Below are positions 50,187 to 62,972 of a stretch of 64,000 nucleotides of DNA, piece by piece; within the stretch, counting starts at the first letter, position 1; each line of letters begins with the position of its first letter. Source of the DNA: Caenorhabditis remanei. Its lineage: Eukaryota; Nematoda; Chromadorea; Rhabditida; Rhabditidae. Both the position numbers and the translations under genes were made by a program. Location: assembly GCF_010183535.1 (NCBI RefSeq), contig NC_071328.1, positions 62,001-126,000 of the forward strand. Reading direction: 5' to 3'. The notes under the pieces were generated by a model. The model ran no database searches. It worked only from the letters and a program-made list of their open reading frames with translations, and had not been told where the DNA came from.

Positions 50187-53100
50187 TCACATGATAGAGC
50201 ATCTGGAAATCAACAATTTAGACTAACTTTTTTTTTACAAAATGACTCACTTCTTAGAATCTTTTTGGTTGTTTTTTACAATATCCAAAATGCTATTGAC
50301 CTGTCTCTGGTCATAAGAGCAGTGGCCCTTTACTTTTGCGAAATGTTGATCGGAGAGAAAGTGATGGATAGCATCCAAAGGTTTTAAGAACCAAAGATTA
50401 CAGTGGACACAGCAGCCGAACTGAAAAAAAGATGTGATCGCTATTGATATATCAATGACTCGTTACCTTTATCATTATTCCCACCATAGTATTAGGATTT
50501 TCTAGTTTACTCTCAGCGACGTTGGCAATCCATGCTTGTTCCGTCTCGGTCAAATGAATTGAATCTGAAAAAATAATTTTCATTATGTATTCAACAAAAG
50601 TTTCATTATGTATAAACAGAAAATATGTTTTAAATTTACATTTGACACTTCGAGCACGCTTCAGATATCGAAAGCTTGCCTCACTATAGAAAGCTAACAT
50701 TGGCATTCCCTCTGAGTCTTACCTCCCAAAGACTGCATAGAATAACGGGTCACTTTCTTCAAACCACCCAAGTAACAATTCGTAGGCTGAGACGGAGTAT
50801 AAGGAACACGTAGAAAAGTTGTTTGGTTCAATTTATTTATCCACCATTCAAAGTCTTCTGTATAAAACGCAGATCCACTAGATTTCAACTGGAATTAAAA
50901 ATTGCGAACTATTAAAAGCTTCGTCAATCTAACCTGGTTCAAATGATCCACAGAAAATGCGTGAGTGGCGACTTGTATCAATGACCAGTTAGACATAACC
51001 ACGTTACAGACACTGCATTTTGTCTGAAAATTATTTGTTTATTGGAATACTTGAAGCGTGATCAAAAAATACCGGTGTCGCAAACATTTGCATGTGTGGT
51101 GTGTACTCTCGGACAGTAGTTTTCCTGATAAACTCGATTTGTCGATTTGTGGGTCCAGGACACGTTGAATCCTTAGAGGTTCTATTGAATGGTTTCAAAC
51201 AAAACAGTGGATATGTGCAGGCACGGATTGCAGATTCTACAGATGTGGTTGCACAAACTGGATTGACTACTGATATTGCTGAAAGATTATAAATATCAGT
51301 CATGACTCAAATTATGCCGCCATGCATTAATATTAACTTTTTTTGCTATGAAGTTTTAGCTATATAGTATCAAATTTACTTGGCATGCTAGTAAGAGCAT
51401 GTTTTTAAATTGTTTTGATGCACTCTATCACAAGCCCAAATTACTAATTTCCCGTACTCGGTTACCAAAATAACTCACGGAGCGTTTTCGTCGACGATAC
51501 AGGTGGTCTTGCAGTAATTGTTGTTGTCACAGACGGTGCAGGTCTCGGGGATGGTCTGCTAATTTTCGGTGTCGCATCATTTGCAAAACTCATCATACAT
51601 TGAGCGTGAACCACTTCTACTGGTGGGGTGACATTGCTTGGCATAGTTTTAATCAGATCATCGAAATACTCAAAGTCAGAAGGTAAACCCAAACAGTGAA
51701 TCTGAAATTTAAAAATATAAGTTGGAAGAATACACCAAGAAAACTTACATATGAGAAATGTCTCCCGTCGAAAACATGTAACATCACTTCATAGATTGTA
51801 AACATTTTCGGACCACCTGGGCAATAATAACAAGTACAGTCCACTTTCTGATCAGTGGCTTTGTTGGATTTCAGAGATCGGAGTTTGGTTTGGATTGCAT
51901 TGTATCGAGTTAAATAGACAGATTCTGAAATTAAAAAAGAATTAATAAAAACAGAATAGATTATATGAGGAACTAAATCTTAAACCTTGGTTGTCTAGGT
52001 AAAAAAGCGTAGCTGTAAACAAAATACCCGGAAAGAATACATACAATTTAGGAATTGGATTTCCCAGGTTCCCAAAAAGGTTATAAAGAAAAATGGAACA
52101 AAAAGTGTTGACTCCTCTCTTGTTTAACACCACCCATGGCACTGTAACGCTTACTGGGCAAGTTATCGAGACATCTGGACGCATTAAAACACTACAATCA
52201 AATAATGCTCATAGTCCATTAAAAAAACATACGTGTCATACTGTAATCTAAGTTGCGTGGTTTATCCAGAAGTGGGATTCGGGGATTATCTGAAAACCGG
52301 AATCCAAGTTAAGTGGAGCAGGTCTAGCCTGAACTCACTTGTTTTCACTTCCGTTGGTTTTTGTACCGGAACACTTCCTACTACATGTTTAGCGTATAAC
52401 TTGTCAACCCATGTCTTCCAGTACTCCAGATCTGATAGACATGCGGTGTATTGCATCTGAAATAAGTTTTTTGGTTTCAAGTACTTTGAATGTTTGTAAA
52501 ATACCTTTTCCCGGTGACTTTCTTTAACAATATGACAAAATGCGTCCAGTTGATTGCTCAACGAGAATTTTTTTGTGCTCGTACTGCAGAATGAGCAGTT
52601 CCAGTGGGTAACTACCTAAAACAATATAAATGCTAGAGTATGTGAATGAACAAGAACTTACTGAAGCCCTATCAATTAACATTGCTTTTCCACCACTTTT
52701 GAACTTTCGTTGACACTCGTTGAGCATTTCATTGAATTTTTCTTCTAAAAGTACAAATTTTTTTTGTTTAATTCAGTAATTGAACTTACTTGAAACAGCC
52801 ACTGCTCCTTTCGGCATGTCATCAATCAATGCCGCACGTGGGTTATCTTAAACTTTTCGAATGCATAGAGATTGAATATAATGACTCACTTTGAAGTAGC
52901 AATTGTGCTCCAACTTTTTTGGGAGGTTCTTTGAATGTTGCAGGTATTTTTTGCGGCATTGTATAGCTTGGGGAAAATATTGCTTTCACCCAATCAGTCC
53001 AATAGGCCAGATCTTCCTTCGTTGTTTTGCTACCCATCTTAAAATAGAATATTGTTTGTGCTTTCAATTATCCGAATGTCTCACATTTTTCCAATGCTGG

Positions 53101-56100
53101 GGTAGAAGAATGTGATAGTAGGCGTACAGTTTATATGAGAAAAACGTTGCAACTCCTGGCTCTCTACAAAACGTGCATCTCCAATTGATTTTCTTAAAAA
53201 TTTAAAAATTAAACACTTGGCAATAAAATAAAAGTTCTGATACCATAGCCTTTGCTCTCTCCAAATATTTTCCTTCGAACTTGTCTCTATATTTCATGAG
53301 ATGTAATAATAATTCCTTATTTAACGGGATGAATTTCGCGTTTGGCGAAATCCGGTCTAGCATAGGGACTCGTGGCACGTCTGAAATCGGGTCAGTTAGA
53401 ATCTTCTGCAGAGGAAATAGCTTACTTGACGGAATAACGGTTTTTTCATTTATAACAGAATTAATATCGATAACCTGCTTCTTCCAGTAATTCAAATCGT
53501 CCAAAGCACCAACGAATTTCATCTGGAAGCAATTATTAATTGAAGCTTCGGCTTTTTTTTATTACTTTTTCCAAATGCTTCTGTGACACAATATGTTGGA
53601 AAGCTTCGAGTTCCGTTCTCAATATTATGCTTGGTTGCTTTTTAGAACAACAGTATGCACATTTCCAGTTGACGATCTAAAATGTTAGAAAAACGATTAG
53701 TGAATGTTCTAATTACCCAGTTACTTTATTCGTCGCAATTCCTTTTCCTGAGCTTTTTAGGGAAGATACCATAGTTCGAATGCTCAAAACGAATTCTTGC
53801 TCTGAAAACTTTTTAGCTGAATTTAAAGCTCGACTCAACAAAAAACTTACGGGTTGATTTCTTAGCGCCATCGAGTGGAAAATCTAATAGCGGAACACGT
53901 GGAATATCTGAATAAATGTGCCGTAATTGCATTGAAAAATTAGAAACTTAAACATTTCACTCACTCCCAGATATATTTTTGGTTGGAGGATCTTGAGCAG
54001 CAGTAGGTTGCTGGGATGGAATACTAACGGTTGGGAAAACACTCAAAAATTTCTTCCACCAGAGGAACGCTTTTTCAGAAAAACCAATGACTCGAAGCTA
54101 GAATGATTGAAAAATAGAAAGAAAACCAATCTTTCATCTTGCAACTCACATAATTCAAATGTTTCTCCGTAAAGAGGTGATCCACTAAGTGCAACTGTGT
54201 TTTGAAGTGGTTTCTCGGTAGATCACATGCAAAACAAGCGATATCTTGATTTAGTGAGTTGCCTGATGCGTCAAGCATTCCAGATACCGACTCGTTCGCT
54301 CTTTTTCTATCTATTTTATTAAAAATAGTTTCTAATTCTTTAATTCTAGAAGCTCGCATTCTTTCTGAAATTCAGTTTTTAGCATTCTGAATCAACAGGA
54401 TCCCACAAGAAATACCAACCTTCTAGAAGAGGCGATTCTAGTTTGAAATCGATTAATGGGATTGGACGGGGATCTGAAAATCAATAAAGTTGAATGCATA
54501 TTGGTGATTTTTAACATACTTCTAAATTCCAATATTCTCGTTCTATCCGTATGACGGAGCTTGGTTTCTTTACCTTCCAAGGTCAAAATATTTACCCAGA
54601 AGTTTAGTTCTTTCCGAGATATTCCTGTTAAGCCACTGAGATGTTTTTCGGATATTATATGTTTTGTGAACCGTGTCTTGTGCCATTCTACCTCTTCTTG
54701 ACAAACATCACAAAATGTCTGAATGGATGAAGAAAGTTTAAACAAATTCGAGAAAAGGAAGTTACCGGAATCGTTACTGATTTGTAATATTTAGGCAAAT
54801 AGGTTTGGTCTTCTCGCCATTGCCAGTCAGCTGCTAGGGATAATAGTGTAGACACAATAGATGGATCGAGCTTTGGAATATCAGTGCTCACGTCAGATGA
54901 GAATAATGGAATGGTGGGGAAGAAATCCGCAGCTGAAAAAACCAAAAATTGAACAAAAAACGTATTGAAAGTTTCGATCAAGAACTATAAGAATCTAAAA
55001 ATTCAAGACACTGCTATTTTATAGTAAGTGAAGTTCGTTTTTAGATAAACTAGTGAGTTCCCAAAATATGATAGTTTTGTACAATGTTTAATTTCTCGCA
55101 CACTCTTACTTGGTTTTCCTTTCATAAATGTTGATTTAGTTTCCGTAGGCTCATAACCCCTGCCGGAAGCTTGTTGTTTATACTGATCAAAGTGATCCTC
55201 CCAAAATTGGAATGAACTTTTTGATATCATGTACTTAGACAAAGCTTGAATGTGATCTTCATTGAACAAATGTTTCAGGAACAAATGACCACTGAAGGGT
55301 GTGTAATTGCAGAGACGACAGATTGCCTGAAATTTGAAAGCTTCAGTTTTCAGCCTTATCTCAGACAAGGATAACTTACAACAGAAGGTTTCAGGCCGGT
55401 TCTCCGGTAGTTTTTACGGTGAAGGAAAACGAAATAGTCAAAATCTCCTTTGGGATACTCATTGAGAGGAGCCAATTCTTTCAGTTTTCTCATTTCATCA
55501 ATTACATCGTTACCTGCAAAGAAAGGAAATGGTTTCATTGATTAATAAATAATTTACTGTTATAAAAAAATAGCTTATGTAATATCTTACCAGTAATTTT
55601 TTGATCATCATCTGGCTCATCGTCCACATTATACAACGGATAGTCTCGGTACTGCCAATTCGAATCTTCCATTATTTTATTCTGAGGCGGTCGTGGGGGT
55701 CTATCAATGGCTTCTGAAGAAAATGATGGGTTCCGCTGAGTGACTTCTTTGGGAGCTGAAACAGAATTCGCCCCGTGTTTAGCACCAAATGCACCGCCCA
55801 ATTTCTTGGGTGGAAATGAATTCTGGATGATAGGGGAAGGTGCCCGAGGTGGCGGCATGAGAGGGCTAGTGGATGGAGAAACATCCTTATCATTTTCTTC
55901 TCGCACATCTCCACTAGACGAGCATGCAACCAGTGGGTCTACTCCGTTTTTCGGTATCCTTCGGAATGGGAACCGATCGCCGTAGAGCATCATCAAGGCG
56001 CCTAGGAATTGAGTTGTTCAAAAACGAGAGCATGATGTGATGAACTCACTGATTTTATAGTTCACTGATACCGTTCCCTGGAAAATCTGGATTCTATCCT

Positions 56101-56950
56101 GTGCAGTGACAAAGCCATGGGAGTACCAAGATTCCAAGTCTTCCAAGAGGATATACCTAAAAAAATATTTTAAATGCCTTAGATCTGACGCGCTCTACTG
56201 ATAAACGCGAGTGTAAAGGTTACGGTAGGCTTTTGGGACAGTGCCAAAGCAAACTTTCGCGCACTCGACGTTCAAATTTTTACAAAAACTTCTCTTTTCT
56301 CAGGATCTCTTTTTGTTTACTCATTTACAGGAGGAGAGAACTCAACAAAAAAAATTGGCTCAATGTTCGGTTAGTAATTGCTCTGTGGGCCCCGAACTCA
56401 TAACCAGACGCGCATGGGTAAAGCCGCAACCGACTGAGCTACCCACCCGAGAGCGCGGCCGCCAGCTAGGCGTTGTAATAAACGAGGGTGCCCTCTCATT
56501 AGTCAATCACAATTTCGATCACAATTTTTTTGCGTTTCAACTTTCTTTAATTTAGAATTTTGAGGCTTTTTTACAATTCAAACCATTCCAAATCTTCTTA
56601 AAAATTATAACTTTTAAAGTAACTTTTTTGAGATTGTTTTCCGTTTTAACTTGTTTTGTTCAACACTCTCTTTCTAAAATTATTCTCTAACTGATAAAAA
56701 CGGTCTGTTTGTTTATTCGATAGAAACCTTTTCGTAATACAAAAAATTACAGTTTGAGCTATTTTTCTTGCTGAACAAAAACCTTTATCTGGAAGTCTAA
56801 AGACTTATATCTGAAAATCTAAAGTTGTTTTTCTCTCCAAAAAACAAAAATGTATATAGTTTTTATATTAAAACTTTTCATTTCTTTCTCCATAATTCAA
56901 AAAAGAACCCACCCATCCTTGTATTTGAATAAACAATCATTCGCTGTCAT
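50187..56950 (-). CDS. Gene C: nine-finger U1/matrin-type zinc-finger protein with GYF-like N-terminus and CaaX box, paralogue of gene B
   Basis: Thirty exons on the minus strand keep one frame of about 1326 codons: 56950-56913, 56156-56050, 56001-55591, 55513-55380, 55326-55110, 54932-54766, 54718-54520, 54473-54420, 54364-54150, 54097-53965, 53907-53851, 53801-53725, 53676-53566, 53522-53426, 53380-53244, 53192-53085, 53037-52890, 52846-52790, 52744-52662, 52615-52505, 52456-52339, 52289-52233, 51924-51749, 51701-51479, 51278-51073, 51023-50934, 50888-50723, 50564-50467, 50420-50251, 50202-50187. Exons 1-2 encode the GYF-like segment (FKYKDGYILLEDLESWYSHG). Nine fingers follow, e.g. CRLC...HLFNEDH, CDVC...HIISEKH, CAYC...HIVSQKH, CVHC...HFLSDQH. 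The last exon gives the C-terminus K-C-S-I-M, a CaaX box. Exons of 38, 107, 167, 199, 54, 57, 77, 176, 90, 98, 170 and 16 nt match gene B exactly in length. A TTTCAG ending about 29 bases upstream of the start suggests trans-splicing. Function unknown; dsRNA binding and membrane anchoring are inferences. Confidence 0.85.
56376..56450 (-). repeat. tRNA-derived relic with A- and B-box-like sequences
   Basis: On the minus strand, TAGCTCAGTCGGT (56429-56441) is a good pol III A box and GAGTTCGGGGCCC (56387-56399) resembles a B box, about 30 nt apart. The acceptor and T stems do not pair well, so this is a tRNA pseudogene or SINE head rather than a working tRNA. Confidence 0.5.
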
Positions 56951-57877
56951 TCATCCAGTAGACGTTCTACCCAAGTTCCCACTGAAATACGAAATTATTT
57001 TTGCAACTGAATTTTCTATTTGTAAATAAAAGATAATAAGTACGAGGCTAATCAAAGAACATTCCAGTCTCCAAAAAAGAACGATCGATTCAACTATTTC
57101 CCTATTTCACGTGTATTTATACTGAGCAATATTCACTGCTAGTGGGAATTCTGTGTCGACGAGGGCAACGCGGCCCGCGCGCGTTTCGTTTGTTGTCCTG
57201 AGTCTCTCCAATGGTGAGGCAAAAGAGGAAAACTGTTGCCAGAAAAAAAAACACGAACGGAATAGGTTTTTAGAGGGTAAGGTCATCGACACAACCATAA
57301 TCCGCCTTGAGAGGAGAAACGCAGGAATACCTTCTATAACTGTTGAAACTAGTTTTAAAAATTCACAGTCATAAAGAATTGAGAAAGTGAGGAATTGAGA
57401 AATTGAAAACTTATACTGCGAGTGTTTCTAATTTCAAAATGTTTCTGGACACAAAATAAATTTGTAGACATGCAATTTTCTCAAAAATTTCCTTGCAGTT
57501 TTTTACGGGTACTAAGAGATCGTGCAATGTGCAATAAGTTAAAATTAATTACAAAAATTTCAAAAATGAACTGTCGAAAAAAGTTCTAGCCGAGAATTAC
57601 GCGTTCTGCTTACAAACCGTAAATTATAAAATTTCGTCGCAAAAAGTTGGCAAAACTACAGTAAGAGTCGTCTTATAAAGAATTGAAGCGAACAGTATTA
57701 AAACGAAAAAGTGTGGCAAATCAGAACAAACACTTCCTACATTGCGATTGACACACTATGGGAACAGTGGGCTTCTTTCACATTTGTACAAGTAAAAAAC
57801 ACTTTTTGTAAAAAATAGGTCTAACCATTTATTTTTCGAGCAAACAAAGGTTTGAGATCATTTTTTGAGTTTATTTA
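56951..57877. other. Upstream region of gene C and downstream of the membrane-protein gene
   Basis: Contains the likely gene C promoter and trans-splice acceptor near 56979. A short GC-rich patch (CGCGGCCCGCGCGCG) lies at about 57168-57182. No exon is supported. Confidence 0.5.
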
Positions 57878-58638
57878 TCACTGTATGGCCGCCAAAACAA
57901 GTTTTTCCTTATGTACATCTGAAAAAATCTTTGTTTGCTTTTTTTCAAAACTATTTAAAACATTACCAGTGGGAGTTTTTCCTTCTCTTTTCGTTCTAAG
58001 GTTTAATGTGAGTGCAACCGGACATTCTCTGGGCGGATTATTTTCATCATGCAAGTCTTTCACTGAAAAACAATTGTCATTGTTAAAAAATGTTAATATC
58101 CAGATTACCATGTACTGTAACTGACGATCTAAACATTCCATGGGAAGTGTATGCAACAAGAACGATCAGTAACATTACTATGAGCACAACATAGCATTTA
58201 GCCAAATTGAAGATGTATCTGGAAGTGCATTTCTTTTGAACAAATTAGTTTTGATAATATGACATTTCTCAGACTAAAAAAACCACGCTCACCCTTTCGG
58301 TTTTACAATAAAAGCAAGAATAGGCCGTAAGTAGTGGGAACGATCAATATCGGTGGTACCGTTTGAATACCGCACTCCAATCACTCGATATTGAATAGGA
58401 ACGTTGATATGATCTTCTTCTTCGCTGGAATTAAAAAATATATATACATAGACTACAAAATTTCTGAGCGTTGAAAAACTCACTTTTTCGGCACCGTCGC
58501 AAAATATTTTTTCATCGTTTGCCACGTGTCCAAACTTGTTACGTTGAAATCTTGTGGCCAATGTTTTTTCGATCTTCTTGTATTGACTGTTGAAAATTGA
58601 AAGATGGCGATGAACAACAAGAATGACAATAGATTCAT
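57878..58638 (-). CDS. Small single-pass membrane protein with signal sequence, unknown
   Basis: Four exons (58638-58484, 58424-58293, 58218-58109, 58062-57878) give about 193 residues. Residues 1-20 (MNLLSFLLFIAIFQFSTVNT) are a signal peptide. The lumenal part follows (KKHWPQDFNVTSLDTW, two NxT/NGT sites). A transmembrane helix lies near residues 103-122 (CYVVLIVMLLIVLVAY), and a basic tail rich in Lys (RTKREGKTPTGN) completes it, so a type I topology is likely. Splice sites are canonical (GTGAG donors, TTCCAG/TTTTCAG acceptors) and all phases agree. I recognise no family. It lies head-to-tail upstream of gene C on the same strand. Confidence 0.6.
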
Positions 58639-61600
58639 CTTCGTATTTTGTGATGGAAGTGATGAGAAAAGAAAAATGAATATTTTAAAATTTAAAATTT
58701 AACTAATGGGTATGGAAAGAACACGTGGAAGTTTTATGTTTCTGGAAATGTTGGGAAAGGTCACGGAATTTACTGGTTTCAAGTTTCTTATTCATTCGAA
58801 TAGTTACTTTCCAAGCTGTCGCGCTTTAGGCGCGCTCCGAAAACATTCGTCTTCACTCAAAATCCCGTTCATCGGTTTTTCGAACCGCAGATTTCAATTC
58901 TTCCCATAAAAACATAAGCATATGCTTCCCTTCTTCACACTTTTTTATTGTCAGAATATGAGTGCAGGTCGGATATAGTCTCAAAATGTGAACCGCAAAG
59001 TTAATTATTATGAGATAATAATACCAGAAATTCAAACGAGCGCGCAGAAAAAAACCATTTTGAAGAGTTGAGATTTTCGCTACAAATAAGTTCATGCGAT
59101 CTCAATAATCCCTTGTGGCAAAACTCATTTGAACCTCACCGCCAATAGTTCCTCCCTGCCTACAAAAGAAATGGTATTAAGTAATCCTGTTTGATGTATG
59201 CACCTGCGAGATCTCTTAGGGGTTAGGGGTTTAAACTATATATCCAACAAATATACTTTGGTGAGCAAATATTCAAGTTGGATGAGAACATAAGAATATG
59301 AAGTTGTGTACCGTATCGCAATTTTAATTTTTGCTTTTGAAATACTCATATCATTTTTTTGATCTTTTTGTATTTGAAGACTTTTCGATCACAGTTTTCA
59401 AAAAAAAATATTTCGTTAAACTTGCAGTAACTGGTTATCACACCCAAACCTTGTGATTCCTTTTCTAATTTCTCACTGGAAAACCTATATCTGCTGTTCT
59501 ATCTCTTTCTTTTTTCTTCACACCATCGTCCACCGATATAATTACTTATGGTTGTCCTGGACACGCGTAACTTGTCCCCTTTTTTTCGTCTGTCCCGGAC
59601 ATGTTGCCTTATGTCCAATGTCTCAAGAGAGGCGGTGACCCACTGGGACAGGTGCTCAGAGTAATTGAGAAGAGAGAGGGGGCAGACAGAGAGATCAAAC
59701 ACAGGGAGAGATGGCAATTAATCACAATGAATGCATGATGTGAACCAGAAACAGATTGGGTGCTTATTTTAGGAAAGAATAACAGGAAGTCGGATGGTCA
59801 ATAGGGGACCAGAGAAAATTCAAACGGTTTTTACGAAACGTTCAAAAATATGATAAATTCAAATAAAAATTGTTTATCCTGATTTTCCCATAATGTGAAC
59901 TTTGTAGAGGGCAATAAAAAACAGGTTTCGGAAATGACAAATTTTTTCAACTTGTGCTCAAATGGTAGGTATTCAGCCACTCTATCAGACTGTAGTTGCA
60001 GAAATTGAGAAAAATTCGAAACAAAAACAAAAGAGCAGATAAACAGTGTTTTCAGTGCAAAAAATAAGTTTGCATTTTTATAATTTGCAGATGCGCTCTA
60101 ATTGGAACACCGTGTAGAGTAGGTAGATCAAATCTTGTGCTTTATTTTTTTAGACACACATTGGGTGATATTAAATGAGCATTAAATTCGTTCGCATTTC
60201 CGCGGGATGATCATGTATTAGAATCAGGTCAAATACCATATTTTTGAGATTTGTGGGTCTGAAAAGAACTGTAAACGTATTAGAACAATTTTTTCAGCTG
60301 CGTGACAATTTCTAACAGGTGATTTTAGGGATAATTTCCTAGTTTTAGTCAGTTTATCGTCTGTAAAATATTTAACTCAATAAGCTTACAAGCTAGTGTC
60401 TAGCATTTTGTCAATATTTTAAATTTCGAAAACAACTTCATATCATATTGCTACAAATCAATTCTGGGTCGTCACTCGGTGACTGATTCAATATTTCCAG
60501 ATTATCAAAAACCCATCTATAATATTTCCCATGTCTTGGCCTTTCTATTCTCATTGACATCAAAACACGCCGTCACCTTATGCCGTCTCTTTTGCCCCTT
60601 ATTCCTTCCCTTTTATTTGTTTTTTTTTTCATGGAAAAAAGGTCACATAGGCATGACATTACATCATCCATAGAAACCTACCTCGTCTCGAGGAAAATCG
60701 AGAAGAGAAATTGTTTTCTCGTTTTCCTCTAATGATGTAATAATTACACTCTTTTGACATCCTTAAGTGGTTTATTACATCTAATTGGCATTGTTTTGTT
60801 TTTTCGGAGAAAAAATTCCAGCGTGATGAACCGGGAGCAGCCAGAGAGAGCGGAAACACAAAAAAAAACAAAAGTTGTCTTGGTATCGAAAAGAGTTCTA
60901 TGTCATAGAGAGTAGATTCTGTAATTTTAAGATAATTTTTTCTTTTTAAAACTCAAAAGAAATAAATTCGACATCTTGCGATTTGGCATGCTAATTCCAT
61001 CCCACGTGGCAGATCATAATTCATTCCTCTCTCCTCTCCCCCAACTGACTCCAAAATGACCAATAAAGAATAATAGAGAGGGGCTCTCGTTTTGTTTGCA
61101 TTTTGCACATCTGTTCTTATACTAGTGCACATAAGAGTGTCTCCTCTGACGAAGGAAATGAATACATTTAAATTTTGGAGAAATATATTTGAATTTGGAT
61201 CAAATTTGTGTTGTAAAAATCAAACTACATTTCTATTTCGATAGCTGGCGATGCTTCAATAGCGGTGAGCTTTATAATAGCCGTTAATACTTTTGAATTC
61301 TTCAAATCAACAATATGGCCGTCATACTCGAAATTTTATCAAAATTCAAAATCAATTTTCTTATCATTGCCTTCACCTCTTAAAATTCCACTTCCTTGGC
61401 GTCTTATTTCTCAGACTACAAACTAGACCTTCTGACCGGAGCCCCTTTACACCTTTCGGCATGCCAACTGACTCCTGACACCCCACACAAAAAAATGGGG
61501 TCCAAAGTGTATGTGTGTTTCTCGACCCAATGACATCATCGGCCCGTCCAAAATATTACAATGAATTGAGTTCACGTGATTATCAGCATACAGGTGATTA

Positions 61601-62146
61601 GAATAATAAGGTTTGTTCTCTTTGTCGTCTCGAAGTCTGTAAGGATCGTATTAATTCTGATTTTTTTCAAAAAAAAATCGTGAAGACCGACCGAAAATCT
61701 TGAAGGAACGCAGTCAATAAAAAAGCAAAAAGCCTGGAAAAAATCCCATTCCCAAAGATTGATGAATGTTCTTTTTCTCTCCATCGTCAATCAAAAACGA
61801 AAAAAAAACCAATTTTTGTTTCCCGATTCTTTTTATTATTTTTTAGTTTAAGAGAATTGAGAGAAGCAGAGAAAAAAAGAAAAAATACATAAGGCAAGTG
61901 GCACAGAAATTTTTTTGTGATGATTGATTGATGAAAGAGTTTTCGGGATTTTTTTGTTGCGGGAGATTTTGAGAAGAAGGAAAATACATAATAGAAAAGT
62001 GGATAAGTTTGCATGAGAATTTACAGAAAATTTTACATAAAATGGTCTAGGAAGGAGAAGAAATTACAGATCTAGACACACTAAACGAAATATACAAAAT
62101 AAAGTTTCTCTGTTGAGACCAGCTCAATTGGGGTTGAAGTTTTTTT
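58639..62146. other. Intergenic region without supported genes
   Basis: No exon with convincing coding character. A small hairpin (GCGCTTTAGGCGCGC) lies near 58821-58836. CT-rich tracts occur at about 59.5-59.7 and 60.6 kb. The last part (61.8-62.1 kb) is the likely 3' UTR side of the next minus-strand gene. Confidence 0.5.
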
Positions 62147-62972
62147 TTAAGCTTCAGTGAGTTGAAGATCGGAGACTCGGTGAGTTTTACGATCGTTGCT
62201 CTTTCCAGAAGACTTCTTCGATCGTTGGGATTGGGTATTGAGGCGGCGAATTGAATTGGATGAGTTCGAGACGCCAGAATGGGTCGAACCATGAGTAGTC
62301 TTAGTGGTTCGCACGTCTTTTCCAGATTTTGGATCGGCAAACATCTGGAAAACGAAAAAAATAGTAAAATGACTAAGAGCGGTTTCCATTTTTCACAAAT
62401 ATCTATTGCGTACTCTTCCCTTTAAACTGCAAAATCCAAAAAAGCTATCTAATTGCAAAATCAATCCCAGTCTTGTCTATACCCTATGACGTCATATCTG
62501 TCACAATAATCTAATCCGCAAACGAAAACCCCTGGACCAAATATAGAGCTATTGACAGTCGGCTGGATTTGGTACAGTAGTCCGGGATGTGTGAAAAATG
62601 GGATAGAAATGAAAAGCTAGTTTCTACTTATTCAACTATTTCTAAACTTACCACTGACTCCAAATGATTCCTAAAAGCGGTCTTTGCTTTAGCCAAATTC
62701 AGTTTCTCTCGTCGCTTGATCGCTTCGAGTTCCGGTCGTCCCAACGTGGTCCCCGTCTCGATTTCATCGTCCATCGTCATCTCATCCATCTCCATAATCT
62801 CGGGATTCTCGACGATGGCGAAGGTGTCATCCCCGTCTTCTGGATGCGTGAAGTTCACCCATCCATCCTCATCAATGTTCTCGTTTTGTGTTTGTGTGAC
62901 TGATGGCGCATCTTCTGAATCCTCAGTGGTGGTTGAGGTGAAATTGAAGGCGTCGAAGATTGCACGGAACAT
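62147..62972 (-). CDS. Small acidic protein with an LC3-interacting-region-like motif (possible TP53INP/DOR-like)
   Basis: Two exons (62972-62652 and 62344-62147) give 172 residues. The N-terminal half is acidic and holds NIDEDGWVNFTHPEDGDD near residue 33. The W-V-N-F core preceded by acidic residues fits an LC3/Atg8-interacting region (W/F/Y-x-x-L/I/V) only loosely, since position 4 is Phe. The second half is basic and Ser/Thr-rich (RRLNTQSQRSKKSSGKSNDR), suggesting nuclear or nucleic-acid contact. An acidic LIR followed by a basic C-terminus is the layout of TP53INP/DOR autophagy and transcription cofactors, but similarity is too weak for more than a suggestion. An acceptor (TTTTCAG) lies about 29 bases upstream of the start. 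Confidence 0.6.

Noticed and set aside
50452..50706. Possible extra exon in gene C (MPMLAFYSEASFRYLKRARS)
   Set aside because: Gene B has no counterpart between the equivalent exons, and the 98-nt exon at 50564-50467 already continues the frame.
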